Origin: Thermotogae bacterium
GTDB taxonomy: Bacteria > Thermotogota > Thermotogae > Petrotogales > Petrotogaceae
Assembly: GCA_022704305.1 (NCBI GenBank)
Contig: JAKJGQ010000002.1
Coordinates: 1 to 60,220, forward strand
DNA length: 60,220 nt
Direction: 5' to 3'
A program made the position numbers and the translations under genes. Below are positions 1 to 8,006 of this stretch, in pieces (position 1 is the stretch's first letter; every line of letters starts with the position of its first letter). Under the pieces are notes generated by a model. The model was not told the DNA's origin. It was given only the letters and a program-made list of their open reading frames with translations, and did not search any database.

Positions 1-233
1 AGACCTTTGTTTTTCAAAAATCCGAGAATATTGCAACTGTAGTGTCCCGTGGCTTCAAGCCCTACTTTTACTTTGTCCGGACATTTCTCAGTAGTCTTGA
101 TTTTGAAAAGCAAATCCTCAAATCCATCGATATTGTTCTGTATGGTGAACACATCAAACACAACTTTGCCGTTGGAATTTAAAATGATACAGTCGTGCTT
201 GTCCTTGGCAACGTCGATTCCAACATAAATCAT
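1..233 (-). CDS. IS110-family transposase, N-terminal part (runs off the left edge)
   Basis: Reading the minus strand from the ATG at 233 gives 77 residues with no stop. They begin MIYVGIDVAKDKHD and contain LEATGHY near residues 59-65. These are the first two acidic motifs (D7 and E60) of the DEDD RuvC-like catalytic domain of IS110-family transposases, which recombine a circular intermediate and leave no target duplication. A good ribosome site (GGAGGT, complement of 239-244) precedes the ATG. Only the N-terminus is visible, so I cannot say whether the serine-containing C-terminal Tnp domain is intact. The family call is firm; whether the copy is active is unknown. Confidence 0.9.
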   Translation of the reverse strand, partial: MIYVGIDVAKDKHDCIILNSNGKVVFDVFTIQNNIDGFEDLLFKIKTTEKCPDKVKVGLEATGHYSCNILGFLKNKG

Positions 234-430
234 ATGATACCTCCAAAGAGTTTATTTGATACTGTATGGATCCACAGGGCTCTTTACGTCTTGTAACCTC
301 GTTCTAAATAAACCGTCGCGCGGTATCTAACTAATTAACAAACTCGTAAAGGTCTGTGGTCGGAGCCTCCTTGAAACCGTCTAAGCGGTAGGTGAAATGA
401 CCGATCCACAGTATCCATTACAGTATAGCA
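234..430 (-). ncRNA. IS110 upstream non-coding region, candidate bridge RNA
   Basis: About 195 bases lie between the transposase start and the presumed element end, with no ORF. In the IS110 group the 5' non-coding end is known to encode a bridge RNA of roughly 150-200 nt on the transposase strand. Here a TATACT box (complement of 422-427) would start such an RNA near base 415. The transcript contains two small hairpins with the same ACCG/CGGT stem (complement of 376-389 and of about 315-327). The word GATCCACAG occurs near both ends (269-277 and 403-411). An imperfect inverted repeat (259-271 with 413-426) bounds the region. Location and size fit; the RNA itself is inferred. Confidence 0.45.
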
Positions 431-496
431 GATTTCTCAAAGTTCTTGGAGAGGAACTTTAATAACTACTACTTTTTATTATACGAGGTGAAAATA

Positions 497-1417
497 TTGA
501 AAATGTATGAAAAGTATCTTGATTGTTCTGAAGACGTCGCAGCTGCATTAAAAAATCATCTTCCGATAGTTGCACTTGAATCTACTATAATATCACATGG
601 TATGCCGTTTCCGCATAATATTGATACAGCAAAACAGGTGGAAAAAACAATAATTGATAGCGGAGCTGTACCTGCTACTATTGCAGTAATTGACGGTAGA
701 GTAAAAATTGGTCTTTCTGATGATGATATGAAATTTCTTGCTACATCAAAAGACATTATAAAAGCCAGCAGATTAGATCTTCCAGTTGCAGCAGCAACAA
801 GGATGAACGCTTCAACAACTGTTGCGGCAACAATGATATGTGCGCATATGGCTGGCATAAATGTTTTTGTAACAGGTGGAATCGGTGGCGTACACAGAGG
901 TGCTCAACAGACTTTTGACATTTCGGCTGATCTGCAAGAGCTTGCTCATACAAATGTTGCTGTTGTTTGTGCAGGAGCAAAAGCTATTCTTGATCTTAGA
1001 TTGACAATGGAGTATCTGGAAACTTTTGGTGTACCTGTCTTAGGTTGGAAAACCGATGAGCTTGCTGCTTTTTATTCGAGTAAAAGCGGAATAAAGGTGA
1101 ATTATAGGGTTGATGATGAAGTTACTGCGGCAAAAATAATAAAAGCTAAATGGGAAATGGGAATAGATGGCGGAGTTATCATTGCTAATCCGATTCCACA
1201 AGAGTATTCAATGGATCCAAGGGAGATAAACGATGCAATTGACAGGGCTCTTGAGGAAGCTGAACGAAATAAGATTTTTGGTAAAAAGCTTACTCCTTTT
1301 TTATTGGAAAAAATTAAAGAACTTACATCTGGTGAAAGTCTTGAGTCTAATATCGCATTAATAAAAAATAACGCCTATGTAGGCGCATTAATTGCCAGAG
1401 AACTGAATAAAAATTAA
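497..1417 (+). CDS. psuG: Pseudouridine-5'-phosphate glycosidase
   Basis: PsuG reversibly cleaves the C-glycosidic bond of pseudouridine 5'-phosphate to uracil and ribose 5-phosphate. The protein has the family hallmarks in order: LESTIISHGMP near the N-terminus, the VIDGRVKIGLS segment, FVTGGIGGVHRGAQ, CAGAKAILDL and VIIANPIPQEY. At about 306 residues it has normal length. I chose TTG 497 because GAGGTG (485-490) lies six bases upstream; ATG 503 is an alternative, and an upstream ATG at 446 adds non-conserved residues. No pseudouridine kinase (psuK) is adjacent. An IS110 element sits immediately upstream, so the original promoter or partner gene may have been displaced. It is the first gene of a tight plus-strand run. 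Confidence 0.93.
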   Translation: MKMYEKYLDCSEDVAAALKNHLPIVALESTIISHGMPFPHNIDTAKQVEKTIIDSGAVPATIAVIDGRVKIGLSDDDMKFLATSKDIIKASRLDLPVAAATRMNASTTVAATMICAHMAGINVFVTGGIGGVHRGAQQTFDISADLQELAHTNVAVVCAGAKAILDLRLTMEYLETFGVPVLGWKTDELAAFYSSKSGIKVNYRVDDEVTAAKIIKAKWEMGIDGGVIIANPIPQEYSMDPREINDAIDRALEEAERNKIFGKKLTPFLLEKIKELTSGESLESNIALIKNNAYVGALIARELNKN

Positions 1418-1438
1418 ATAAAACAGGGGGGACATAGG

Positions 1439-2257
1439 ATGAAAATAGGAATTATAGGTATAGGAACTATTGGAGGGATATTTTTAGAGAAGTGCCTAGC
1501 TACATCTTTTATAGAAAAAATAAATATATACGATAAAGAAAATGACAAGATTCAGCATTATAAAAATAATAGAATCAAGGTCTGCAAGTTTCCTTGCGAG
1601 GTTGTTGAAGAATCAGAAAATATTATACTTGCTGTAAGGCCTCAGGATTCAATGGAACTTTTTTCTGAAATATCCAAAAGTGATCTTTCTGGAAAGGTTA
1701 TAATCAGCACTATGTCAGGAGTATCAATTCAGGTACTCAGAAATAGTCTGGGATGTTCCAATATTCTGAGGATTATGCCCAACGTTGCATGTTCTGTCGG
1801 AAATGGAGTCATAGCAGCGGACTTTTCTGAATCTTTTGATGAAAACAGTAAGCCGGAACTGATTCAGCTTATATCAAAATTGGGAAAGATCTTCATCATG
1901 GATGAAAGGTACTTTCCTGCACTTACCTCTATAAGCGGTAGTGGTCCAGCTTTTATTTTTGTCATAATAGAGTCGTTTATAGATGCCGGTATAAAGATGG
2001 GGCTTTCTTATGACCTTGCATACTCTATTGTCATGGAGGTATTTGATGGATCGGTAGAAATGATGCGTCAGAGTAAAAAGCATCCTGCCGAATTAAAAAA
2101 CAAAGCCACTTCACCTGCAGGTACAACCATAGAAGGTATATATACTCTTGAAAATGAAGGGCTGCGGGGGACTATTATGAAAACTCTTATAGAGTGTTAT
2201 AATAAAGCCAAACAGTTTGACAGTTCATTAAAAGGAGGGATAAAACTTGAGGAATGA
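1439..2257 (+). CDS. proC: Pyrroline-5-carboxylate reductase
   Basis: This enzyme performs the last step of proline synthesis, NAD(P)H-dependent reduction of pyrroline-5-carboxylate. The N-terminal GIIGIGTIGG is the dinucleotide-binding glycine motif. AVRPQD, RIMPNVACSVGNG and the C-terminal SISGSGPAF and SPAGTTIEGI segments are diagnostic of the family. Its 272 residues match the usual length. A purine-rich ribosome site (GGGGGGAC) precedes the ATG, 21 bases after psuG. Its last 11 bases overlap the TTG start of the cobalamin-binding gene, so the two are translationally coupled. No proA or proB is present in the window. Confidence 0.93.
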   Translation: MKIGIIGIGTIGGIFLEKCLATSFIEKINIYDKENDKIQHYKNNRIKVCKFPCEVVEESENIILAVRPQDSMELFSEISKSDLSGKVIISTMSGVSIQVLRNSLGCSNILRIMPNVACSVGNGVIAADFSESFDENSKPELIQLISKLGKIFIMDERYFPALTSISGSGPAFIFVIIESFIDAGIKMGLSYDLAYSIVMEVFDGSVEMMRQSKKHPAELKNKATSPAGTTIEGIYTLENEGLRGTIMKTLIECYNKAKQFDSSLKGGIKLEE

Positions 2258-2930
2258 TCTGCAAGAAAGGTTTTTCAGATTACTCGAAACCGAGAGCAAA
2301 GACGATCTTATTTCTTTTATTTCAGAGCTCTTACAGCAGGAAAAGATGAAAGTATTTGATATCTACGATGAGCTTTTGATTCCTTCACTCAATGAGTGGT
2401 TTTGCCAGGAAAAGGAGCAACGTCTATGCGTTTGGCGTGAACATGTGAGAAGCAGTATTATAAGAGCAATTATAGAGATATCATATATCTATCTTTTAAA
2501 AGAAAGAAAAGAACTTTTGGAAAAAGGTGAGTTAGTGCTTTTAAATAAAAGAGTGAGTATAGTATGCCCTTCTGAAGAGTATCATGAAATAGGTGCCAGA
2601 ATTGTTGCAGATTATTTTTATATGAACGGCTATGATGTGCTTTTTGTCGGAGGAAATACTCCGAAAAATGAGTATGTTGATGCTATTGATATTATTAAGC
2701 CTGATTATATTGCCATAAGCGTTACTAACCCATATAATATTATTATTACTCAGAAGACGATAGAACATATAAGAAACGAAGCTAAGGCTAAGAACATAAA
2801 ACAGCCGGTAATTATTGTAGGAGGAAAGGCTTTTTATAATAAAGAGCATATTGCTATGCAGATCGGCGCAGATAAAGTACTCCACTCGTATGAAGATATA
2901 AAGGCATTGGCGGAGGTGGATAGAAAATGA
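2247..2930 (+). CDS. Stand-alone cobalamin-binding protein (CarH/MtaC-like sensor module)
   Basis: The N-terminal half (about residues 1-85) is helical and resembles the cap domain preceding many B12 domains, including a conserved-looking REH. The C-terminal half (about 100-225) is a Rossmann-like B12-binding domain. EYHEIG corresponds to the DxHxxG motif whose histidine coordinates cobalt from below; VGGNTP and IIVGGKAF complete the nucleotide-tail pocket. There is no MerR-type DNA-binding domain, kinase or methyltransferase, so the output is unknown. The TTG start at 2247 has AAAGGAGGG upstream and overlaps proC; the end overlaps the following ABC permease. Co-translation with an exporter suggests a cobalamin-dependent regulator or a corrinoid carrier. 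Confidence 0.75.
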   Translation: MRNDLQERFFRLLETESKDDLISFISELLQQEKMKVFDIYDELLIPSLNEWFCQEKEQRLCVWREHVRSSIIRAIIEISYIYLLKERKELLEKGELVLLNKRVSIVCPSEEYHEIGARIVADYFYMNGYDVLFVGGNTPKNEYVDAIDIIKPDYIAISVTNPYNIIITQKTIEHIRNEAKAKNIKQPVIIVGGKAFYNKEHIAMQIGADKVLHSYEDIKALAEVDRK

Positions 2931-4096
2931 ATCTGTCCTTGAAGCTTGCTATAAGATTTCTAAAATCCAATAAAGGTCAAACAGTGCTTATAATAGCTGG
3001 AATTGCAGTGGCTGTAGCCATACAGTTGTTCATAGGACTTCTTATAAAAGGCCTTCAGATAAGTCTTGTTCAAAAGACAACAGGCAATACTCCCCAGATA
3101 ACTATAACTTCTACTACTGACGATAAACTTATAAAGCAATGGGAAGAGTTAAGCGGAGAAATTCAATCCTATGCAAGCGAGTATGGTTTGAAAACTGTCA
3201 CACAGACTCTTACATTTCCCGTGGTAATAACTTTTTCCGGTAAAAGCTCTAATCTTCTCATAAGGGGATTTAATTTTGAAAGTTCAAAGCCATTATACGA
3301 TATCAGTAATAAATTAATAGTCGGTAATCTTCCGACTCATGACAATGAAGTTTTAATCGGAGATGAGCTTGCAAAAGATCTAGGAATAAAGATTGGAGAT
3401 AAACTTAATCTTTTTGTTTTTAGGCTCTTTAAGACCAAAGAGCTTTATGTTAGCGGTATATTTGATTTTGGAGTCTCTTCGATAAATAAAAACTGGATTG
3501 TTACTACACTTGAAAATGCACAGACGATAAATAATTCTCAGGAGTACGTTTCGGCTATAGAGATTACTGTTGATAAACTTTTTGAAGCCGATAAAATCTC
3601 AGCTTCTCTAAGAGAAAAGATTCAAAGACAGGATATCCTTTTTGAAGATTGGAAGAGTTCAAACGAACAACTTCTCAGCGGGCTTAATGGTCAAAGTATA
3701 TCCAGTATAATAATCCAGGTTTTTGTGATAATTTCTGTATGTCTTGGAATTGCAAGCGTACTTATAATAACAGTACTTCAGAAGTCAAAGGAAGTAGGAA
3801 TACTTAAAGCTATGGGATTAAAAGATTCCCAGGCAAGTCTTGTATTTCTGTCCGAAGGTTTTTTACTTGGAATGATGGGGGCAGTTGCAGGTATAGTATT
3901 AGGAGTTATACTGTTATTCTTTTTTACTACCTTTGCTGTAAACAGTGATGGTTCGCCAGTTGTTCCTATTATTTTTGATTATACTTTTATAGTAATATCT
4001 GGGATAATAGCCGTGGCAGCATCAACAATATCAGCTATCCTTCCGGCAAAAAAATCTTCAAAACTTTCTCCGGTTGAGGTGATAAGAAATGGCTGA
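2927..4096 (+). CDS. MacB/FtsX-type ABC transporter permease
   Basis: A four-helix MacB-fold permease of 389 residues. The first membrane segment (about residues 15-40) is followed by a large extracytoplasmic MacB_PCD domain (about 45-250). Three C-terminal helices (about 260-285, 310-340, 350-375) form the FtsX domain, which includes the coupling segment KSKEVGILKAMGLKDSQ and ends SPVEVIRNG, a typical terminus. Such proteins move lipoproteins, peptides or antibiotics by mechanotransmission, working as dimers with a separate ATPase. The ATG overlaps the cobalamin-binding gene stop, and the 3' end overlaps the ATPase gene by 8 bases, so this is a single transporter. The substrate is not predictable. 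Confidence 0.9.
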   Translation: MNLSLKLAIRFLKSNKGQTVLIIAGIAVAVAIQLFIGLLIKGLQISLVQKTTGNTPQITITSTTDDKLIKQWEELSGEIQSYASEYGLKTVTQTLTFPVVITFSGKSSNLLIRGFNFESSKPLYDISNKLIVGNLPTHDNEVLIGDELAKDLGIKIGDKLNLFVFRLFKTKELYVSGIFDFGVSSINKNWIVTTLENAQTINNSQEYVSAIEITVDKLFEADKISASLREKIQRQDILFEDWKSSNEQLLSGLNGQSISSIIIQVFVIISVCLGIASVLIITVLQKSKEVGILKAMGLKDSQASLVFLSEGFLLGMMGAVAGIVLGVILLFFFTTFAVNSDGSPVVPIIFDYTFIVISGIIAVAASTISAILPAKKSSKLSPVEVIRNG

Positions 4097-4775
4097 AGTC
4101 ATAAAGATGGAAAATATTAACAAGTACTATGGCGATTATATCAAAACACAAGTACTATATAATATAAACCTGCAAGTTGAGGAATCATCATTTAACTCAA
4201 TTATAGGGGCTTCAGGAAGCGGAAAATCTACGTTGCTTAATATTCTTGGTACTCTTGACAGGCCGTCTGACGGAAAGGTTTTTATTGACGGGAATGAAGT
4301 ATCAAGTTTAAATAATTCGCAATTGGCCATGATACGCAATAAATACATAGGATTTGTTTTTCAGTTTCATTATCTTTTAAGCGAGTTTACAGCGTTGGAA
4401 AATGTTCTTCTTCCATACCAGATTGGCAGAAAAACAGTACCTGATGAGATTAAAAAACGTGCTGAAGAACTTTTGGACATAGTTGGTTTAACAAAGGTAA
4501 AGAATAATCTTGGATCAAAAATGTCCGGAGGTCAGCAGCAGCGTACTGCAATTGCCAGAGCACTTATAAATAATCCGAAGGTAATTCTTGCCGATGAACC
4601 TACAGGCAATCTTGACTCTGAAAGTACCGAAAATGTATACACACTTTTTCGCGATATAAATAAGAAGTTCGGCACAACCTTTATTATTGTTACACATGAC
4701 CGTAAGATTGCAGAAAAAACAGATAGAATAATTGAAGTACGTGATGGTAAAATATTTTTGGATTATACCAAATAA
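4089..4775 (+). CDS. LolD/MacB-type ABC transporter ATPase
   Basis: The ATPase partner of the preceding permease, 228 residues, standard size for this family. It has an intact Walker A (GASGSGKST), Q-loop region (FVFQFHYLLSEFTALENVLLP), signature (MSGGQQQR), Walker B (VILADEPTGNLDS) and switch histidine (IIVTHDRK). The LLSEFTALENV stretch is typical of the MacB/LolD subfamily rather than importers. A GAGGTGA ribosome site for the gene lies inside the permease coding region. No LolC/E pair or lipoprotein gene is nearby, so a Lol role is unlikely in this lineage. Confidence 0.93.
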   Translation: MAEVIKMENINKYYGDYIKTQVLYNINLQVEESSFNSIIGASGSGKSTLLNILGTLDRPSDGKVFIDGNEVSSLNNSQLAMIRNKYIGFVFQFHYLLSEFTALENVLLPYQIGRKTVPDEIKKRAEELLDIVGLTKVKNNLGSKMSGGQQQRTAIARALINNPKVILADEPTGNLDSESTENVYTLFRDINKKFGTTFIIVTHDRKIAEKTDRIIEVRDGKIFLDYTK

Positions 4776-4792
4776 GGCTAAGGAGATTGTAG

Positions 4793-5794
4793 ATGATTTA
4801 TATAAAAAACGATAGTTTTGATCCCAAATTTAATCTGGCACTAGAAGAGTATGTTCTGAAGAACTTTCATAACGATACATACTTTCTTTTGTGGCAGGAT
4901 AATCCTACAGTAGTAGTAGGAAGAAATCAGAATACAATAGAAGAAGTTAATTTGGATTATGCAAATCAGAACAGTATTAATATAGTCAGAAGGCTCTCAG
5001 GAGGGGGTGCGGTATACCATGATCATGGAAATCTGAACTTCACTTTTATTGTCAAAGATGACTCCCATAAAGATAAAGATTTTAAGACCTTTACTATTCC
5101 AGTAATAATGGCTCTGGAGAAGCTTGGAGTAAAGGCTGATTTTACGGGAAGGAACGATATTACAATTAATGGAATGAAGTTTTCTGGTAATGCTCAGTAT
5201 CATTACAAAGGTTATGTATTGCATCATGGAACTATATTGTATAATTCAGATTTGAATATAGTTGCAAATGTGTTAAATGTAAAAAAGGAAAAAATTGAAT
5301 CAAAAGGTATAAAATCAATAAAATCCAGAGTTACAAATGTATATGAACATTTACAAAACAAAATAGATATAGCCACATTCAAAGAATTTTTAAAAAATTA
5401 TATATTTGAATATTCTAACTTACATTATAAACAACATATTCTAACTTCTACAGATATAAATAACATTAATGAGATTATGAAAAGCAGATACGATACTTGG
5501 GAATGGACTTATGGAAGTTCACCCGCATTTACAGTAAGAAATACTGTAAAACTTCCATGTGGCCTTTTTGACCTGCGCATAAATGTTCTAAACGGTACAA
5601 TAGATAACTTCAGACTTTACGGTGACTATTTCGGTATAGAAGATATTTCAGAGCTGGAAGAAGCTTTTAAGGGAAGACGATACGATATATATGAGATAGA
5701 AGATGTAGTTAAATCTTTAGACCTTAGCTCTTATGTAAGTGGCATAACTGTAGATGAATTTATCGATATTATAATAAACAAGCAGCCTTTATAA
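4793..5794 (+). CDS. lplA: Lipoate-protein ligase A
   Basis: LplA activates free lipoate with ATP and attaches it to lysines of lipoyl domains such as glycine-cleavage H protein. The catalytic domain shows FLLWQDNPTVVVGRNQN, the RRLSGGGAVYHDHGNLNFTF core and FSGNAQ followed by LHHGTIL. A C-terminal accessory domain (about residues 240-333) is present, giving the 333-residue bacterial LplA form. AAGGAG precedes the ATG, 17 bases after the ABC ATPase gene. The stop codon lies inside a perfect palindrome that terminates transcription from both sides. No lipoylated enzyme is encoded in the window. Confidence 0.93.
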   Translation: MIYIKNDSFDPKFNLALEEYVLKNFHNDTYFLLWQDNPTVVVGRNQNTIEEVNLDYANQNSINIVRRLSGGGAVYHDHGNLNFTFIVKDDSHKDKDFKTFTIPVIMALEKLGVKADFTGRNDITINGMKFSGNAQYHYKGYVLHHGTILYNSDLNIVANVLNVKKEKIESKGIKSIKSRVTNVYEHLQNKIDIATFKEFLKNYIFEYSNLHYKQHILTSTDINNINEIMKSRYDTWEWTYGSSPAFTVRNTVKLPCGLFDLRINVLNGTIDNFRLYGDYFGIEDISELEEAFKGRRYDIYEIEDVVKSLDLSSYVSGITVDEFIDIIINKQPL

Positions 5795-5806
5795 GGCTGC
5801 TTGTTT
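5776..5806. terminator. Bidirectional terminator between lplA and ridA
   Basis: Fourteen-base perfect arms (5776-5789 and 5793-5806) with a three-base loop contain AGCAGCC. The hairpin is flanked by T-rich sequence on the right and A-rich sequence on the left, so it can serve both convergent genes. It contains the lplA stop and touches the ridA stop. Confidence 0.9.
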
Positions 5807-6185
5807 ATTTGTGTGCTATTACCTCAATTTCTATATCTGCGTTTTTAGGAAGAGCACCGACCTGAAAAGCTGATCTTGCAGGAGGATTTGTCTTAAAAAA
5901 TTGTGCATAGACATCATTCATCTCGGAAAACTTTGATATATCTTTTAGAAATACTGTGACTTTGAGTACATTTTCTAAGGATGAACCGCTTTCCTCTAAA
6001 ATATTTTTAATATTAGAGAGAATAGTTTCAGTTGCCTTTTTTATATCCCCGGATATAAGCTGACCTGTTTTGATATCGACCGGAAGTTGCCCTGAAACAA
6101 ATAAAAGGTTTTCAAAGCCATTAGCTACTGAGTACGGGCCTATAGGACTTGGAGCGCATGCTGGATTAATAACTGTCTTTTTCAT
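5805..6185 (-). CDS. ridA: RidA family reactive-intermediate (enamine/imine) deaminase
   Basis: RidA hydrolyses reactive 2-aminoacrylate-type enamines produced by PLP enzymes such as threonine or cysteine lyases. The sequence shows family motifs APSPIGPYS, LLFVSGQLPVD, NILEESGSSLENVLKVTVFL and the C-terminal NPPARSAFQV with the substrate-contacting arginine, ending IEIEVIAHK. The chosen ATG at 6185 follows a GGAGGTG site; an in-frame ATG 15 bases upstream would include that site. At about 126 residues it has the standard trimeric RidA length. It is a single-gene unit facing lplA; a MalY/PatB-type PLP lyase lies about 4 kb away. Confidence 0.93.
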   Translation of the reverse strand: MKKTVINPACAPSPIGPYSVANGFENLLFVSGQLPVDIKTGQLISGDIKKATETILSNIKNILEESGSSLENVLKVTVFLKDISKFSEMNDVYAQFFKTNPPARSAFQVGALPKNADIEIEVIAHK

Positions 6186-6326
6186 GAAACACCTCCACAT
6201 TATTTATATACTTTAATTGTACTATATTGGGTTTAAAATATCAAACCGCATATAGGGATTCTTGCAAACTTATCTGAGTAATTTATCAGACATGAAAAAA
6301 ACAATGTGTATTTTAACGATTTACAT

Positions 6327-6350
6327 GTCGGAAAACTTAGGTTTTCCGAC
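6327..6350. repeat. Perfect hairpin in the ridA-ABC intergenic region
   Basis: The arms GTCGGAAAAC and GTTTTCCGAC (10 bp, loop TTAG) form a stable hairpin without a clear U-tract on either side. It lies in the 206-base space between ridA and the ABC gene pair. It may be an operator or a 3' stability element for the ABC transcript; I see no ORF here. Confidence 0.5.
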
Positions 6351-6361
6351 AATAATTATAT

Positions 6362-6393
6362 AATAATAGAGTGGAATGCTCCGCTCTATTATT
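6362..6393 (-). terminator. Likely terminator of the ABC exporter operon
   Basis: The arms AATAATAGAG-TGGA and TCCG-CTCTATTATT pair over 14 positions with one wobble and a four-base loop, just 14 bases past the stop of the last ABC gene. The T-rich right arm in the minus-strand transcript fits an intrinsic terminator, although the U-run is interrupted by A. Confidence 0.65.
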
Positions 6394-6406
6394 ATTCAAT
6401 CTGTCA

Positions 6407-8005
6407 TTATCCAATTTTTATTTCTTTATACGCTAACATATCCAAGTCATCACCGTGCGAGATGAAGATTGCCGTGTTCTTACTATCCTCCAAAATGTTT
6501 TTTAGTATATTTCTAGAATCTTTATCCAAATTACTTGTTGGCTCATCAAAAATATAAAGGTCTGATTTTTTTAGCAAACCTCTTATTATTGAAAGCTTTT
6601 GTTTTTCTCCTCCGGATAGATTACTTCCTCCCGGTTCAATTTTATACTCAAGCGGTTTATTAAAACCTAGCTGCTTAAATAGTTTTATAATCTCATCGGA
6701 ATTTATCTCATTATTTACTGATAAAATATTTTCTTGTACTGTACCCTGAAAAAAATATGGATCTTGTTCAATATACGCTATATGAGTCCTTATGGAATCT
6801 ATGTTGAAGTCTTTATATGTACTTTCGTTCAATTTAAGCTCTCCTTCATATTCGCAGTAAAGACCTGAAAGTAATTTTACAAGAGTAGACTTACCGGATC
6901 CGTTTTTCCCTGATATTCTTACCTTTTCTCCTTTAAACACTTTAAAATTGAGTTTCTCAAAGATCGGCTTGTTAGGTTCATAGCTAAAAGAAAGATTTTT
7001 TACTTCAAGTAAACAGATCTGTTCATCTAAAAATTTACCATCTGTTTTTTCGCTGTCTGTGTAGAATGTAATTATTCTTCGTGAATACTCCTTGTACATT
7101 TTGCGTGCCTTAATAAAGCTTTGGATATCCTCAATTATTTTCTGCAGTGGAATAAGATATATTACGTAACTTGCTATCTGTCCGGCATTTATTTTTCCTT
7201 TTGAAAGCATGTAAACTCCAAATATTACTATAACTACCTGAGATAGATAAGCAGATACTTTATTGAAAAAACTTATTTTTGATTTTAAGTAGATATCTTT
7301 CTTTGCCGTTTGAATAAAAAAATCTTTAAATAGCTTTTCTATTTTTGAAATATATGCATTTTGTATTCCGTTAGTTTTAAGATAGACAAAGTTGCTGGCT
7401 ATATCAGATTCATAAGAAGCTGCTTTTGACTTATAATCACTTTTCTGAACCATATACTTTGATTCCATGCTCCTTGTAAAGTATGTGACAACAACCGGAA
7501 GCAATGAAGCGAGTATCGCAACTATACCATAAACTATATTTTCAAAGATAAACCAAGATATAAATATCGATGAAAAAATTATTATAAAAGGCTTGGTAAT
7601 TAAATCAAGAAGAACTTCCTTGTAATTCAAAAGATCCTCTTCCCATCTAAAGGTAAGTTCAGCCCCTATCTTTTTTGCTTTTAGATAATCCTTGTCTAAA
7701 AAAATTCTGACTACCTGGCCGTGATGCTTGAGAGACTGCTCAAAATGTTTGATTATTCTTACTATTGAAAGTAAAGGTTCCATAAATATATTCAGAAGAA
7801 TAAGAATTACTAAAATTATAAGATCTTCCTGTATTAAAGTATAGTTTAGTTTAAGAATATTGTCTGCAAACTCTCCGAGAGTTTTGGCTGTAAGTGTTCT
7901 AAAAGCAATAACAGCACATTCATAGATGACAAACAAAGAAAAACTTGACCACATTGCTTTGAGGCAGTGTTTATAGGCTGCTTTTTTAGCCTGAGTATTT
8001 TCCAT
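6407..8005 (-). CDS. ABC exporter half-transporter (membrane + ATPase fusion), second subunit
   Basis: A 532-residue half-transporter: about six membrane helices in residues 15-300, then an ATPase domain (about 330-532). The nucleotide-binding motifs are intact: Walker A GKNGSGKST, Q-loop YIEQDPYFFQGTVQENIL, signature LSGGEKQKL, Walker B LYIFDEPTSNLD with the catalytic glutamate, and switch FISHG. It starts one base after the previous ABC gene ends, so the two probably form a heterodimeric type IV exporter. No peptidase C39 domain, peptide precursor or modification enzyme is nearby, which argues against a bacteriocin system. The substrate is unknown. Confidence 0.9.
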   Translation of the reverse strand: MENTQAKKAAYKHCLKAMWSSFSLFVIYECAVIAFRTLTAKTLGEFADNILKLNYTLIQEDLIILVILILLNIFMEPLLSIVRIIKHFEQSLKHHGQVVRIFLDKDYLKAKKIGAELTFRWEEDLLNYKEVLLDLITKPFIIIFSSIFISWFIFENIVYGIVAILASLLPVVVTYFTRSMESKYMVQKSDYKSKAASYESDIASNFVYLKTNGIQNAYISKIEKLFKDFFIQTAKKDIYLKSKISFFNKVSAYLSQVVIVIFGVYMLSKGKINAGQIASYVIYLIPLQKIIEDIQSFIKARKMYKEYSRRIITFYTDSEKTDGKFLDEQICLLEVKNLSFSYEPNKPIFEKLNFKVFKGEKVRISGKNGSGKSTLVKLLSGLYCEYEGELKLNESTYKDFNIDSIRTHIAYIEQDPYFFQGTVQENILSVNNEINSDEIIKLFKQLGFNKPLEYKIEPGGSNLSGGEKQKLSIIRGLLKKSDLYIFDEPTSNLDKDSRNILKNILEDSKNTAIFISHGDDLDMLAYKEIKIG

Positions 8006-8006
8006 C

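Noticed and set aside
446-496. Upstream ATG start for psuG
   Set aside because: The 17 extra residues are not conserved-looking and have no ribosome site, while GAGGTG is correctly spaced for TTG 497.
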